Notes: generated by a model from the letters alone, not told the origin. DNA of 64,000 nt from Polaribacter vadi (GCF_018861005.1 NZ_JAHKQL010000031.1:154657-218656), one strand, 5' to 3'; counted from the stretch's first letter, positions 53,676-62,701 are shown. A program made the numbers and translations.

Positions 53676-54674
53676 TTGGATTCGTTAACGCAAATTGTAT
53701 TAGGTGCAGCAGTTGGAGAAGCCGTTTTAGGAAAAAAAATTGGCAATAAAGCTATGCTATATGGTGCTATTGCTGGTACAATTCCTGATTTAGATGTGCT
53801 TTCTTCTTTTTTTACTGATAAAGTAACTGCCTTAGAAATGCACAGAGGTTTTACACACTCTATCCTATTTTCTATACTCTTTGCTCCTATTTTTTCTCTT
53901 ATAGTTAACAAATACGAAAAATATAAATCCTTTAAAAATTGGTCTTGGCTTTTCTTTTGGGCTTTTATTACTCATCCCATTTTAGATGCACAAACCACTT
54001 GGGGAACACAACTTTTTTGGCCTTTTGATATTCGATTGGCTTTTAAAAATGTTTTTGTTGTAGATCCTTTATACACGCTTCCGTTTTTAGTTTTTTTGAT
54101 TTTAGCTATGATTCAAAAGAGAGCATCTAAAAAAAGAAGGTTATATAATAATTCAGGATTAATTATTAGCAGTACTTATTTAATAATTACATTGATTTTA
54201 AAAGGAGTTTCTTATCAAAAATTTACCAAAGAACTTGCATTACAAAACATAACCTATTCTGATATTAAAACAAAACCAACTCCATTAAACACAATTTTAT
54301 GGACAGCAAATATTGATACCCAAAATGCTTTTTTAATTGGTAATTCATCATTTTTTGATAAAAACCCAATTCATTTTTCTAGCTATCCTAAAAATCATCA
54401 TTTGTTAGGAGATTTAAAGCATCATGAAAAAGTAAAACGAATGATTGCTATTTCTAAAGGATGGTATACAATCAACAAAAAAGAAGGTGTTTTATATTTT
54501 AATGATCTTAGATTTGGCACATTAAGTATAAAACCAAACGCAACCAATTTTGTTTTTAAATATAAGATTATTGTTGATGAAAATGGAACTCCATTTTTTA
54601 AAGAAGTACCAAAAAATAAGAGTGATGCTAAAAAATTAGTATCTGAATTATGGCAAAGAATTAAAGGGAATTAA
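53676..54674 (+). CDS. Membrane-bound metal-dependent hydrolase (DUF457/YdjM family)
   Basis: A 332-residue integral membrane protein. The N terminus MDSLTQIVLGAAVGEAVLG is highly typical of this family and is read from a TTG start at 53676; no ATG is available upstream in frame. Metal-binding residues fit the family: PDLDVL, MHRGFTHSILFS, and ITHPILDAQTTWGTQ. About four hydrophobic segments follow in the first 170 residues, and the last 140 are soluble. The family is called metal-dependent hydrolases, but the substrate is unknown. It lies between the full SDR gene and a decayed copy of the SDR gene tail, so it seems to be an inserted gene. Confidence 0.82.
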   Translation: MDSLTQIVLGAAVGEAVLGKKIGNKAMLYGAIAGTIPDLDVLSSFFTDKVTALEMHRGFTHSILFSILFAPIFSLIVNKYEKYKSFKNWSWLFFWAFITHPILDAQTTWGTQLFWPFDIRLAFKNVFVVDPLYTLPFLVFLILAMIQKRASKKRRLYNNSGLIISSTYLIITLILKGVSYQKFTKELALQNITYSDIKTKPTPLNTILWTANIDTQNAFLIGNSSFFDKNPIHFSSYPKNHHLLGDLKHHEKVKRMIAISKGWYTINKKEGVLYFNDLRFGTLSIKPNATNFVFKYKIIVDENGTPFFKEVPKNKSDAKKLVSELWQRIKGN

Positions 54675-54738
54675 CAAATTCTATAAAGACTAGGTTATAA
54701 TTAATTTTAAATCTTTATAATCAAATAATTTTGTTAAA

Positions 54739-54914
54739 AAAGTATTAGTAGTTTATTCGAGAAATATGTTTCTATACCCGTTTTTCAATTTAAATCTGTA
54801 TAAAACTATTAATAATTGTAAATCAATTAGAATTAGATGTTATACTGGTAGTTCAAGAAAACTTTATGAGCCTCAATAACTTCTGTAGAACATAAGTTTA
54901 AGGCAAGTTATTAA
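54739..54914 (+). pseudogene. Decayed copy of the 3' end of the thioester-reductase-like SDR gene
   Basis: These 176 bp align with 53481-53656, the last 59 codons of the SDR gene. Shared blocks include AAAGTATT then AGTAGTTTATTCGA, TTTCTATACCCG, CAATTTAAATCTG and GAAAACTTTATGA. Translation starts KSISSLFEKYVSIPVFQFKSV and then stops because of indels. It is a pseudogene fragment one gene downstream of the intact source. Confidence 0.9.
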
Positions 54915-54956
54915 TTTTATAATTTTGTTTTGTAAAATTAATCTTTTTTAGGATAA

Positions 54957-55127
54957 CTATATTTTCACTTTTGCTAAAGCTCTTTGGCTTTCATTTATTT
55001 TTAATGCTCCTATTATGTTATTCATTAAGACAAAAAATGCAAAACAAGCAACAGTTAAAAGTGCATAATCTATAAATAAAGAAGTAAATGCTTTTAAAGA
55101 AACTAAGTTTAAGATTTGAGAAAACAT
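54957..55127 (-). CDS. 56-residue single-pass membrane protein, paralogue 1
   Basis: A short gene of 56 codons, too short for most gene callers. The protein is MFSQILNLVSLKAFTSLFID, then YALLTVACFAFFVLMNNIIG, ending INESQRALAKVKI: an N-terminal amphipathic part, one hydrophobic segment of about 20 residues (positions 20-40), and a basic tail. I do not recognise a family. A near-identical gene is at 55411-55581, with 49 of 56 residues the same. Many differences between them are synonymous, which argues for selection on the protein. The promoter element TACTTTTG (55150-55157, minus strand) lies 23 bp before the start, and the upstream region is shared with the second copy. Confidence 0.7.
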   Translation of the reverse strand: MFSQILNLVSLKAFTSLFIDYALLTVACFAFFVLMNNIIGALKINESQRALAKVKI

Positions 55128-55410
55128 AATATTTATTTTTAAGGTTACTCAAAAGTAATATTTATCTAAAAGGCAATATTATTTATTATACCAATGGTAA
55201 TCTTTTATAGACGAATGGAAATATTTATGGGTTTGTTGAAAAGCTAAACTTTATAAAAACTCTGGTTCAACACATAAACTCAACAAAAATTTACTCAATA
55301 AACTACTATTAAAATGTCAAGAGACATCTAAAATCTAGTTAACTCTAGTTTTTGGTAAACTACAAGTTATTTAATCAAGATAGAAAAAAAACTATTAAAA
55401 ATGAAGTTAA

Positions 55411-55581
55411 CTATATTTTTACTTTTACTAAAGCTCTTTGACTTTCGTTAATTTTTATCGCTTTAATTATGTTATTCACTAACACAAAAAATGCAAAAAA
55501 AGCAACAGTTAAAAGTGTATAATCTATAAATAAAGAAGTAAATTCTTTTAAAGAAACTAAATTTAAGATTTGAGAAAACAT
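55411..55581 (-). CDS. 56-residue single-pass membrane protein, paralogue 2
   Basis: Tandem paralogue of the gene at 54957-55127, 454 bp away on the same strand. It reads MFSQILNLVSLKEFTSLFID, YTLLTVAFFAFFVLVNNIIK, AIKINESQRALVKVKI, differing at seven residues (A13E, A22T, C28F, M35V, G40K, L42I, A52V). Its promoter element is TATTTTTG (55605-55612, minus strand), and about 100 bp of leader and upstream DNA are similar too. Each copy has its own promoter, so they are separate transcripts. Small size, one membrane segment and charged tail would fit a toxin of a type I system, a holin-like protein or a subunit of a membrane complex; none is shown. Confidence 0.7.
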   Translation of the reverse strand: MFSQILNLVSLKEFTSLFIDYTLLTVAFFAFFVLVNNIIKAIKINESQRALVKVKI

Positions 55582-55715
55582 AATATTTATTTTTTAAGGT
55601 TACTCAAAAATAATATTAATCTAAAAGGCATTATTTTTTATTATACGAATGGTATTTATTAATAGTTGAATGGAAATATTTAAAAGTTTAAAAAAATTAG
55701 TTTCAGTTAAAGTAG

Positions 55716-55813
55716 CCTACACATTAAATCTAAAGTGCATTACATCTCCATCTTTAACAATATACTCCTTACCCTCTACTCTCATTTTACCAGCTTCTTT
55801 TACTTTAGCTTCT
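55716..55813 (-). pseudogene. Copy of the ychF 3' end (about 98 bp)
   Basis: Nearly identical to 58312-58409, the last 32 codons of ychF: I count about two mismatches over 98 bp. Both copies are in the same orientation. The fragment ends where ychF text GCTACC would continue; here it reads TCAATT. It bounds the right part of the accessory patch, with the real ychF at the other end. Confidence 0.92.
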
Positions 55814-55829
55814 CAATTAAAAATATAAG

Positions 55830-55870
55830 TAGTGCTTTAAAAAAAATCTATACCTGATTTACAATTTCAA
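55830..55870 (+). pseudogene. Second, shorter remnant of the SDR gene tail
   Basis: TCTATACCTGATTTACAATT (55847-55866) matches the SDR gene text at about 53513-53532 except for one base, and the bases just before it also resemble the source. Translated, SIPDLQFQ corresponds to SIPDLQFK. It is short, so the assignment is less certain than that of the copy at 54739. Confidence 0.6.
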
Positions 55871-55892
55871 CTAGGTTTTATTTAAAATAACT

Positions 55893-57551
55893 TTATCTAC
55901 CAATTAAACTACAAAAATTTTCTTGGTCAATTTTATCTTTCAAAAATTTAATCTCGTTACCTTTTATTGCTATTTGTTCTCCAGTTAATTCAAAAACTAC
56001 ATAACTTGTCTCATCTTCTAATAATGGTACTACACTTGTTAATCTTCCTTCGTTTATTAAACCATAAAGAAAAAGTCTTGATGGATTATTTGAATTTAAT
56101 TTATAATAAAAAATAGAATGACTATCTAATGAATAACTTTCGTTTCTACATTCTAAATTCATATCTAAATCTACAAATTCAGATGGCTGATTTGGTAAAG
56201 TAACATCTATTTCTGTTTCATTTAAACTACAATTATTATAATTTTGATCTAACACAACTACAGAAGTTCCATCAATTAGCTGTGCAGTAATTTTTAACCT
56301 TGCCTCTGTTGGAAATTGTTGAAAAGAAAATTGACGATTAAATCCTGTAAAATTTTCATCTCCTAAAGCATCTCCTGTAATTTCAAAAAAATTATTATGA
56401 GCTATAAAAACTTCTTCATAATCTAGTAATCTTTCTGGTGCTAATGTACTTGCAACCTGTATTAAATATTTAGTAGCTATACTTGTGTTTTTAAACTTTA
56501 CATTTAAATTACATGAAGGTATACTTACACCTAATACCCAAAAACTCGATGTTAAATTAGAACCTATGATAGAATCCCCTCCTTCAACAATAACTCTATT
56601 GGGTTTATTCGAATCAATATTAGGAATAAATTCTCCATGTAAATCAAATTCATCATTAAAAACAAACATACTAAGGTCTTCCTCTATTTGAGATTTTCTG
56701 TTTTCTGAAGATATTTTTGAAGAATTACTAATTTCTTCTGTAGGATTTGGAACTGAAATTTTAAAGGATTTGCTTAAAAACACATCTTCTCCATTTGCTT
56801 TTAAATCTATTTTAAAAGTTGAAAAAGGAACTAATTGTTCTCCTTTTTTAGGGTTTAAAAAAGGAGTTATTTCTGAAACAGCACTAAAATTATCATTTTC
56901 TAAACCTGAAGCATTAGTATCAAAAGTCTGTAAACTAATAGAAAGATTATTTGTTGAGATAGTATTACCTTCTTTATCTTTTATTAATGTACCCTTTTCT
57001 AAAGTAATTTCTAATAAATTTTCAATTTCATTTGGATTTTCTACTTCTATAAGTACTTCTTCTTTTATAACGCCGTTCTCTAAAACAATATCTTTCTCTA
57101 TAATTTGAATACTTTCTGGAAGGTTTGCTTTTTCTAAAATAGGGATGATAATATTTTGTTCATCCTCTCCATTAAAAAGTAAAGGAATTTCTTTAGTTAT
57201 AAAACCATCTGCTTCAATTTTCATAATAACAGATTCAGGATTATCAATACTAACTAAAATCCCTCTTTTTAAACCAATTATTACAGAATTATTTTCTAAT
57301 GAAGATACTCTTTTACCTAAATTAGAAAAAATATCATCTTTTACATTTCCTGAAAAACTTAAATTTATGTTTTTGGGTGATGTCCCTTGAGAATTAGCAT
57401 TTACAAAAAACAATTGCTTTTTATTTTGAACAACATCTAAGGATAATACAGTATTAAATTCCCCTAAATTTTCAGAGAAATTACAACTAATTGTTAAAAC
57501 AAATATTACAGAAATAATTAATGAATAAAAAAAATATTTTGAATTCTTCAT
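55893..57551 (-). CDS. Large predicted lipoprotein of unknown function
   Basis: A 552-residue lipoprotein with signal peptide MKNSKYFFYSLIISVIFVLTIS and lipobox cysteine. I do not recognise a family. The N-terminal third (about residues 30-145) looks like a carboxypeptidase-regulatory or PEGA-type beta-sandwich: NINLSFSGNVKDDIFS, RGILVSIDNPESVIMKIEADGFITKEIPLL. The middle repeats beta-rich lines such as ILLE and FKISVPNPTEEISN. The C-terminal part has several conserved-looking cysteines (IPSCNLNVKF, NNCSLNE, NLECRNE, NFCSLIG). It lies 3 bp downstream of an outer-membrane barrel gene and is probably a surface or periplasmic partner. The pair is flanked by copies of the ychF tail. Confidence 0.6.
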   Translation of the reverse strand: MKNSKYFFYSLIISVIFVLTISCNFSENLGEFNTVLSLDVVQNKKQLFFVNANSQGTSPKNINLSFSGNVKDDIFSNLGKRVSSLENNSVIIGLKRGILVSIDNPESVIMKIEADGFITKEIPLLFNGEDEQNIIIPILEKANLPESIQIIEKDIVLENGVIKEEVLIEVENPNEIENLLEITLEKGTLIKDKEGNTISTNNLSISLQTFDTNASGLENDNFSAVSEITPFLNPKKGEQLVPFSTFKIDLKANGEDVFLSKSFKISVPNPTEEISNSSKISSENRKSQIEEDLSMFVFNDEFDLHGEFIPNIDSNKPNRVIVEGGDSIIGSNLTSSFWVLGVSIPSCNLNVKFKNTSIATKYLIQVASTLAPERLLDYEEVFIAHNNFFEITGDALGDENFTGFNRQFSFQQFPTEARLKITAQLIDGTSVVVLDQNYNNCSLNETEIDVTLPNQPSEFVDLDMNLECRNESYSLDSHSIFYYKLNSNNPSRLFLYGLINEGRLTSVVPLLEDETSYVVFELTGEQIAIKGNEIKFLKDKIDQENFCSLIGR

Positions 57552-57554
57552 ATT

Positions 57555-58229
57555 TTAAAATTTATAAGCAAGTTTTAAATTAAGATTAGGGATAAATTTA
57601 GCGTCTTGAAAAGTATCTCTAACTAATTGTGCGTTTTCTTCTCCAGATGGGGTTAGTAAACCTCTAGCTGTAAAATTAACCTCTGGGTCAGCTAGATAAA
57701 AAGCACCTAATTCTACAGAAATTCCCAATCTTTTTTTAGGGATAGCTCTACCAAAACCAATTCCTAAATACGGTGCTATTCCAGACCATTTTGCATCGGT
57801 TATAAAGCCACCTAATTCGTCTTTAGTAAAAGTAATCTCGCCTATAATAATTTCATCATCATAAGCAATATCTAAGTTGATATGTGTTTCAGAAATATAA
57901 CCTAAACCACCAACTAGCTTAAATGAATATTTCTTAAAAGGGAAATATTCTACAACTACATCGAAAATTTGAGATTCAATATTTGTAGTGACATCAAAAT
58001 TTTCATCATCTAGAGTAACATCATCAATAACAAAATCTGATATTTTTAAAAAATTACCACCAAATATTAACGTGAAATTTTCGGAGATATTTCTTGCATA
58101 TTCCACACCATAACCAAGTGAACCAATTTGAATACCTACAGCGTTTTTACTTTCTTTTAAAGGTTCTTGAGCATAAAAAAAAGATGCTATTAAGATAAAA
58201 GTGGATAGTAGAAATGATTTTTTTATCAT
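57555..58229 (-). CDS. Outer-membrane beta-barrel protein
   Basis: A 224-residue outer-membrane protein with signal peptide MIKKSFLLSTFILIASFFYA and alternating short beta-strands to the end, where the final strand NLNLKLAYKF ends in Phe. Glycine-rich turn text such as VGIQIGSLGYGVEYARN and YLGIGFGRAIP supports an eight-stranded porin-like barrel of the OmpW/OmpA-type size. There is no catalytic motif. It is the first gene of a two-gene operon with the 552-residue lipoprotein; the promoter element TAATTTTG (58292-58299, minus strand) is 63 bp upstream. The operon begins right after the end of ychF. Confidence 0.75.
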   Translation of the reverse strand: MIKKSFLLSTFILIASFFYAQEPLKESKNAVGIQIGSLGYGVEYARNISENFTLIFGGNFLKISDFVIDDVTLDDENFDVTTNIESQIFDVVVEYFPFKKYSFKLVGGLGYISETHINLDIAYDDEIIIGEITFTKDELGGFITDAKWSGIAPYLGIGFGRAIPKKRLGISVELGAFYLADPEVNFTARGLLTPSGEENAQLVRDTFQDAKFIPNLNLKLAYKF

Positions 58230-58291
58230 AAATGTAGTTTATAAAACACCAAAATAAAAAAAAACAATGAGATAGTTATATCAATTTCTTA

Positions 58292-58299
58292 CAAAATTA
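58292..58299 (-). promoter_or_regulatory. -7 promoter element of the barrel-lipoprotein cassette
   Basis: TAATTTTG on the minus strand, matching TAnnTTTG, located between the ychF stop codon and the barrel gene. Confidence 0.5.
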
Positions 58300-58313
58300 A
58301 AAAGGAATTTAAC

Positions 58314-59405
58314 CTACACATTAAACCTAAAGTGCATTACATCTCCATCTTTAACAATATACTCCTTACCTTCTACTCTCATTTTACCAGCTTCTTTTAC
58401 TTTAGCTTCGCTACCAAAAGTTACATAATCTTCGTAAGCAATAGTTTCTGCTCTAATAAAACCTTTTTCAAAATCTGTATGTATAACTCCTGCAGCTTGT
58501 GGTGCAGTAGAACCTATAGGAATTGTCCATGCTCTTACTTCTTTTACACCAGCTGTAAAATAAGTTTGTAAGTTTAATAATTTATAAGCAGAACGTACTA
58601 ATCTAGAAACACCAGCTTCTTCTAAACCAATATCTTCTAAAAACATTTGGCGTTCTTCATAGTCTTCTAATTCTGTAATATCTGCTTCTGTACCTACTGC
58701 TAAAACAATAACCTCGGCATTTTCATCTTTTACAGCTTCTTTTACTTTATCTACATAATCATTACCAGAAACTGCTGAATTTTCATCAACATTACAAACG
58801 TATAAAACAGGTTTTGCTGTAATAAATTGCAAAGATTGTACAAACTCAATCTCTTTTTCGTTAAAATCTAAAGCTCTTACAGAAATACCTTGTAATAAAG
58901 TTTCTTCTATTTTCAAGAGAACAACTAATTCAGCTTGTGCTTCTTTATTTCCTGTTTTGGCAGTTCTTTTTACTCTTTCTAAACGTTTTTGAACCGTTTC
59001 TAAATCTTTTAATTGTAGTTCAATATCAATCGTTTCTTTATCTCTAACAGGATCAATAGAATTATCTACGTGAATAATATTATCATTATCAAAACAACGT
59101 AAAACGTGTAAAATAGCATCTGTTTCACGAATATTTGCTAAAAACTGATTTCCTAAACCTTCTCCTTTACTTGCTCCTTTTACCAAACCAGCAATGTCTA
59201 CAATCTCTACAGTTGCAGGCAATACTCTTTCTGGATTTACCAATTCTTCTAACTTTTCTAAACGTGTATCAGGTACATTCACAACACCTAAATTTGGTTC
59301 AATAGTACAAAAAGGAAAGTTTGCACTTTGCGCTTTTGCATTAGATAAACAGTTAAATAAAGTTGATTTTCCTACGTTTGGTAATCCTACAATTCCAGCT
59401 TTCAT
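58314..59405 (-). CDS. ychF: Ribosome-associated GTPase/ATPase YchF (Obg family)
   Basis: A 363-residue YchF protein, a P-loop ATPase of the Obg family that binds ribosomes. The G1 motif [11 protein letters not shown] is at residues 7-17, the G3 region [20 protein letters not shown] follows, and YVCNVDEN supplies the changed G4 motif (NxxE type) that makes YchF prefer ATP over GTP. The C-terminal TGS domain ends [12 protein letters not shown]. The -7 element TATATTTG (59427-59434, minus strand) is close upstream. The last 98 bp of the gene are duplicated at 55716-55813. Confidence 0.95.
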   Translation of the reverse strand: MKAGIVGLPNVGKSTLFNCLSNAKAQSANFPFCTIEPNLGVVNVPDTRLEKLEELVNPERVLPATVEIVDIAGLVKGASKGEGLGNQFLANIRETDAILHVLRCFDNDNIIHVDNSIDPVRDKETIDIELQLKDLETVQKRLERVKRTAKTGNKEAQAELVVLLKIEETLLQGISVRALDFNEKEIEFVQSLQFITAKPVLYVCNVDENSAVSGNDYVDKVKEAVKDENAEVIVLAVGTEADITELEDYEERQMFLEDIGLEEAGVSRLVRSAYKLLNLQTYFTAGVKEVRAWTIPIGSTAPQAAGVIHTDFEKGFIRAETIAYEDYVTFGSEAKVKEAGKMRVEGKEYIVKDGDVMHFRFNV

Positions 59406-59426
59406 TTAATAATAATTTTGCGAGTG

Positions 59427-59434
59427 CAAATATA
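59427..59434 (-). promoter_or_regulatory. -7 promoter element of ychF
   Basis: TATATTTG followed by CAC on the minus strand, fitting TAnnTTTG, 21 bp before the ychF start codon. Confidence 0.55.
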
Positions 59435-59727
59435 AACGAAGTTTCATAAAACAATGAGTATTAGAAAAAAAACTGATAAATGAATTTGATAAAAACGAAG
59501 CTCTGTAAATTACATTATATGTAACAAAATTCAAATATAAAGCAATTTACAATGTAGTTACCAAACAATCTATTACATAAAATTCATCGATTATCACTTT
59601 TTTGTAAAAAAAATTAAATTTTAAAGAGTATAATTTTAATCTACAAGTCTTATTAAAAATAAGAAAGGCTAAGTTTTATTTAAAATTTAGTTTAAAACAA
59701 TTCATTTTCTAATTAAAGTTAATTTTT
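59435..59727. other. Divergent intergenic region before the TonB receptor
   Basis: About 290 bp between ychF and the receptor gene. I see no ORF and no palindrome strong enough to call. No clear TAnnTTTG faces the receptor gene. Confidence 0.5.
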
Positions 59728-62451
59728 ATGAAACAAAATCAAACATTAAAATTATTTACTATTTTCTTATTTATGATTCCTTTATCATTCTTAGCACAAA
59801 ATATTAAAGGAAAGGTTACAGACATTTCTGGTGCTAGTTTACCTTTTATAAATATTATAGAAAAAGGCACGTCTAATGGTGTTGTTACAGATGATAATGG
59901 AGAATTCTCTATTACAGTAAAAAGTTTACCTACAACATTTGTAGTATCATCTATGGGGTTTGAAACTAAAAACATCAAGGTGAATAGCAATACTTTTTTA
60001 TCTATTGTTATGAGTGAAGACAATGCTTTAGATGAAGTTGTAGTTGTTGGCTCTAGAAATTCTAAAAGAACTGCAGTAGATACTCCTGTACCTGTAGACA
60101 TTATTGACGTTCAAGAATTAGCAACAAAAAATGGTAAAGTAGAAGTAAATGATATTTTACAATTTGCTGCTCCTTCTTTTAATGCTACAAAACAATCTGG
60201 TTCTGATGGTGCAGACCATATTGTACCAGCTTCATTAAGAGGTTTAGGTCCAGATCAAACTTTAGTTTTAATTAATGGTAAAAGAAGACATCAATCTTCT
60301 TTAGTTAATATTTTTGGTACAAGAGGTCGTGGTAATTCTGGTACAGATTTAAATGCAATACCTGCAGCTTCAATTAAAAGAATAGAAGTTTTAAGAGATG
60401 GTGCTTCTGCACAATATGGTTCTGATGCAATTGCAGGGGTTATTAATATTGTTTTAAATGATAATACTGATGGTATTTCTGCAGGTATTACATATGGAGC
60501 TTACAGTACTGCTGTAGGTGGTGATTATGCACAAGAAATATTTGACACACAAGATGGCTGGGAACCAGAACTTTATAATATAGAAGGAAAAAACAGATTA
60601 GATGGTAAAGACAAAAGTTTTGATGGTGAAACCGTTAAAATTGATTTAAACTATGGTGCAAAAATTAATGATTTAGGTGGTTTTGTAAACTTTACAACAG
60701 AGTTTTTAACTAAAAATAAAACTTTAAGACCTGGTTTTACTTGGCGTCAAGGTTATGGTAGTGCAGGTTTAGATGGTTTTAATTTTATGGTTAACTCTAT
60801 TATTCCTGTTTCTGATAAAACTGAAGTTTATGTGTTTGGTGGTAGAAATTATAGAGATACAGACGCTTATGCTTTTTCTAGAAGTAGTTTTGATGATGGT
60901 GATAATAGATCTGTACCAAGTATTTATCCTGATGGATTTACACCTAGAATTACATCAATCATTGTAGATAATTCAATCTCTGGAGGTTTAAAACATACTT
61001 TAGATAATGGTTGGGAAGTTGATTTTAATAATACTTTTGGTATGAATAAGTTTCATTATTTTATTAAAGATTCTAATAATGCATCTTTAGGTGATGCTTC
61101 TCCTACAGATTTTGATGCTGGTGGACACAGTTTATCTCAAAATACAACAGGAGTAGATTTTAGTAAATATTTTGAAGATTATGCTGATGGTATAAACTTT
61201 GCATTTGGTTTAGAATACAGAACAGAAAACTTTCAAATTTTTGCAGGTGAAGAATCCTCTTATGGTTTATATGATGATAATGGGGTACTTTTAACAAACC
61301 CAGCTATACAAACTGTAGCTACAGATTCTAATGGCGATGTTTTATCTGGTGGTTCACAAGGTTTTCCTGGTTATAGTCCAGATAATGAAGTAGACAGAAG
61401 TAGAACAAATTTAGGTGTGTATTTTGATACAGAAATAAACCTAAGTGAAGCTTTTTTATTAAGTGCTGCTTTACGTTATGAAAATTATAGTGATTTTGGT
61501 AGTACATTTAACTACAAACTTGCAACAAGATACAAAGTAAATGACAATCTTTCTTTTAGAGGTTCTGTTTCTAGTGGTTTTAGAGCACCATCTTTAGCTC
61601 AAATTTATTACAACTTAAAATTCACAAATATTGTAGCAGGTACTTCTGTTCCTTCTTTATTATCAGCAAATAATAGTACAGTTACAAGAGCATTTGGTAT
61701 TGGAGACTTACAAGAAGAAAAAGCAATTAATACTAGTATTGGTTTTACCTATAAGAAAAACGGTTTTACAGCAACAATAGATGCTTACTCTATTGCTGTT
61801 GATGATAGAATTATTTTAACAGATAACTTTACAGATCAAACTATATTAGGTCCTTTAAATGTAGATGCTGCCCAGTTTTTTGCAAATGGTGTAGATACTA
61901 AAACAAGCGGAGTTGATATTGTATTAAATTACAAAACTACTTTTGGTAATGACCATAAAATAAACATAGGTTTAATTGGTAATTTAAACGATTTAGAAAT
62001 TAAAGAAATACATAATGGAGATTTGAATCCGTTTACTTTTTTTAGCGGATTTTCTCAAGCGTATTTAGAAGCTGCTGCACCAGATTATAAGTTTGGTTTA
62101 AACTTAGGATATTCTAAAAACAAATTCAATGCAAATGTTACTTTAACTAAATTTAGCGAAGTTCAATTACAAGATTTTCAATGGGTAGATGCTCCACCAA
62201 CTACACAAGCAGAAGCAGATGCTTTGTATACAGTTGCAACAGATACTTATGAGTCTTTAATTACAACAGATTTAAGTTTAGGATACAAAATTTCTGATAA
62301 AGTGAACATTACATTAGGTGCAAATAACCTTTTTAACATCTACCCTACTTCTCAGTTTGATGGTTGGACAGATCAAGGTGGTTTAGCAGATTCTGTTCAA
62401 ATGGGATCTGATGGAGCTTATTATTTTACAAGAATTAACTTTCGCCTATAA
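59728..62451 (+). CDS. TonB-dependent outer-membrane receptor with carboxypeptidase-like domain
   Basis: A 907-residue outer-membrane receptor. After the signal peptide (MKQNQTLKLFTIFLFMIPLSFLA) comes a carboxypeptidase-D regulatory-like domain (about 24-105: IKGKVTDISGASLPFINII, GVVTDDNGEFSITV), then a linker with DEVVVVGSRNSKRT as TonB-box-like text, the plug (about 115-240) with PASLRGLGPDQTLVLINGKRR and IPAASIKRIEVLRDGASAQYG, and a large barrel ending YYFTRINFRL. No SusD gene follows, so it is not a SusC-type glycan receptor; iron-complex or other small-ligand uptake is likelier. A strong terminator follows immediately. Confidence 0.9.
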   Translation: MKQNQTLKLFTIFLFMIPLSFLAQNIKGKVTDISGASLPFINIIEKGTSNGVVTDDNGEFSITVKSLPTTFVVSSMGFETKNIKVNSNTFLSIVMSEDNALDEVVVVGSRNSKRTAVDTPVPVDIIDVQELATKNGKVEVNDILQFAAPSFNATKQSGSDGADHIVPASLRGLGPDQTLVLINGKRRHQSSLVNIFGTRGRGNSGTDLNAIPAASIKRIEVLRDGASAQYGSDAIAGVINIVLNDNTDGISAGITYGAYSTAVGGDYAQEIFDTQDGWEPELYNIEGKNRLDGKDKSFDGETVKIDLNYGAKINDLGGFVNFTTEFLTKNKTLRPGFTWRQGYGSAGLDGFNFMVNSIIPVSDKTEVYVFGGRNYRDTDAYAFSRSSFDDGDNRSVPSIYPDGFTPRITSIIVDNSISGGLKHTLDNGWEVDFNNTFGMNKFHYFIKDSNNASLGDASPTDFDAGGHSLSQNTTGVDFSKYFEDYADGINFAFGLEYRTENFQIFAGEESSYGLYDDNGVLLTNPAIQTVATDSNGDVLSGGSQGFPGYSPDNEVDRSRTNLGVYFDTEINLSEAFLLSAALRYENYSDFGSTFNYKLATRYKVNDNLSFRGSVSSGFRAPSLAQIYYNLKFTNIVAGTSVPSLLSANNSTVTRAFGIGDLQEEKAINTSIGFTYKKNGFTATIDAYSIAVDDRIILTDNFTDQTILGPLNVDAAQFFANGVDTKTSGVDIVLNYKTTFGNDHKINIGLIGNLNDLEIKEIHNGDLNPFTFFSGFSQAYLEAAAPDYKFGLNLGYSKNKFNANVTLTKFSEVQLQDFQWVDAPPTTQAEADALYTVATDTYESLITTDLSLGYKISDKVNITLGANNLFNIYPTSQFDGWTDQGGLADSVQMGSDGAYYFTRINFRL

Positions 62452-62470
62452 GCATTTAAATAGTCTCCCC

Positions 62471-62505
62471 AAAAAAGCCTGAACATAAAATGTTCAGGCT
62501 TTTTT
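62471..62505 (+). terminator. Terminator of the TonB receptor gene
   Basis: Perfect 10-bp stem GCCTGAACAT (62477-62486) / ATGTTCAGGC (62490-62499), loop AAA, flanked by A- and T-runs. Confidence 0.95.
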
Positions 62506-62701
62506 ATTTTAATACTTGCAAATTAAATTTTCAAGCAAGTTCTTTATTTAAAAGATAAATAGTGATAGCTATTTTGAATATATTATTTCATGTAAATCTA
62601 AATAAGAAGAAATAATAAAACTCAAGATAGAAAACCGCTTATTAAGATTAAGTTTTTAATTAGTTATAATGAAAACTTAATAGTCATAAAATAATACGTT
62701 T

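Noticed and set aside
55716..55813. A real short gene from the ychF-like fragment
   Set aside because: It has no start codon and its reading ends abruptly. The match to the ychF tail explains it fully.
62513..62540. A weak hairpin after the TonB receptor terminator
   Set aside because: A strong terminator lies just before it. The second stem is short and has a long loop.
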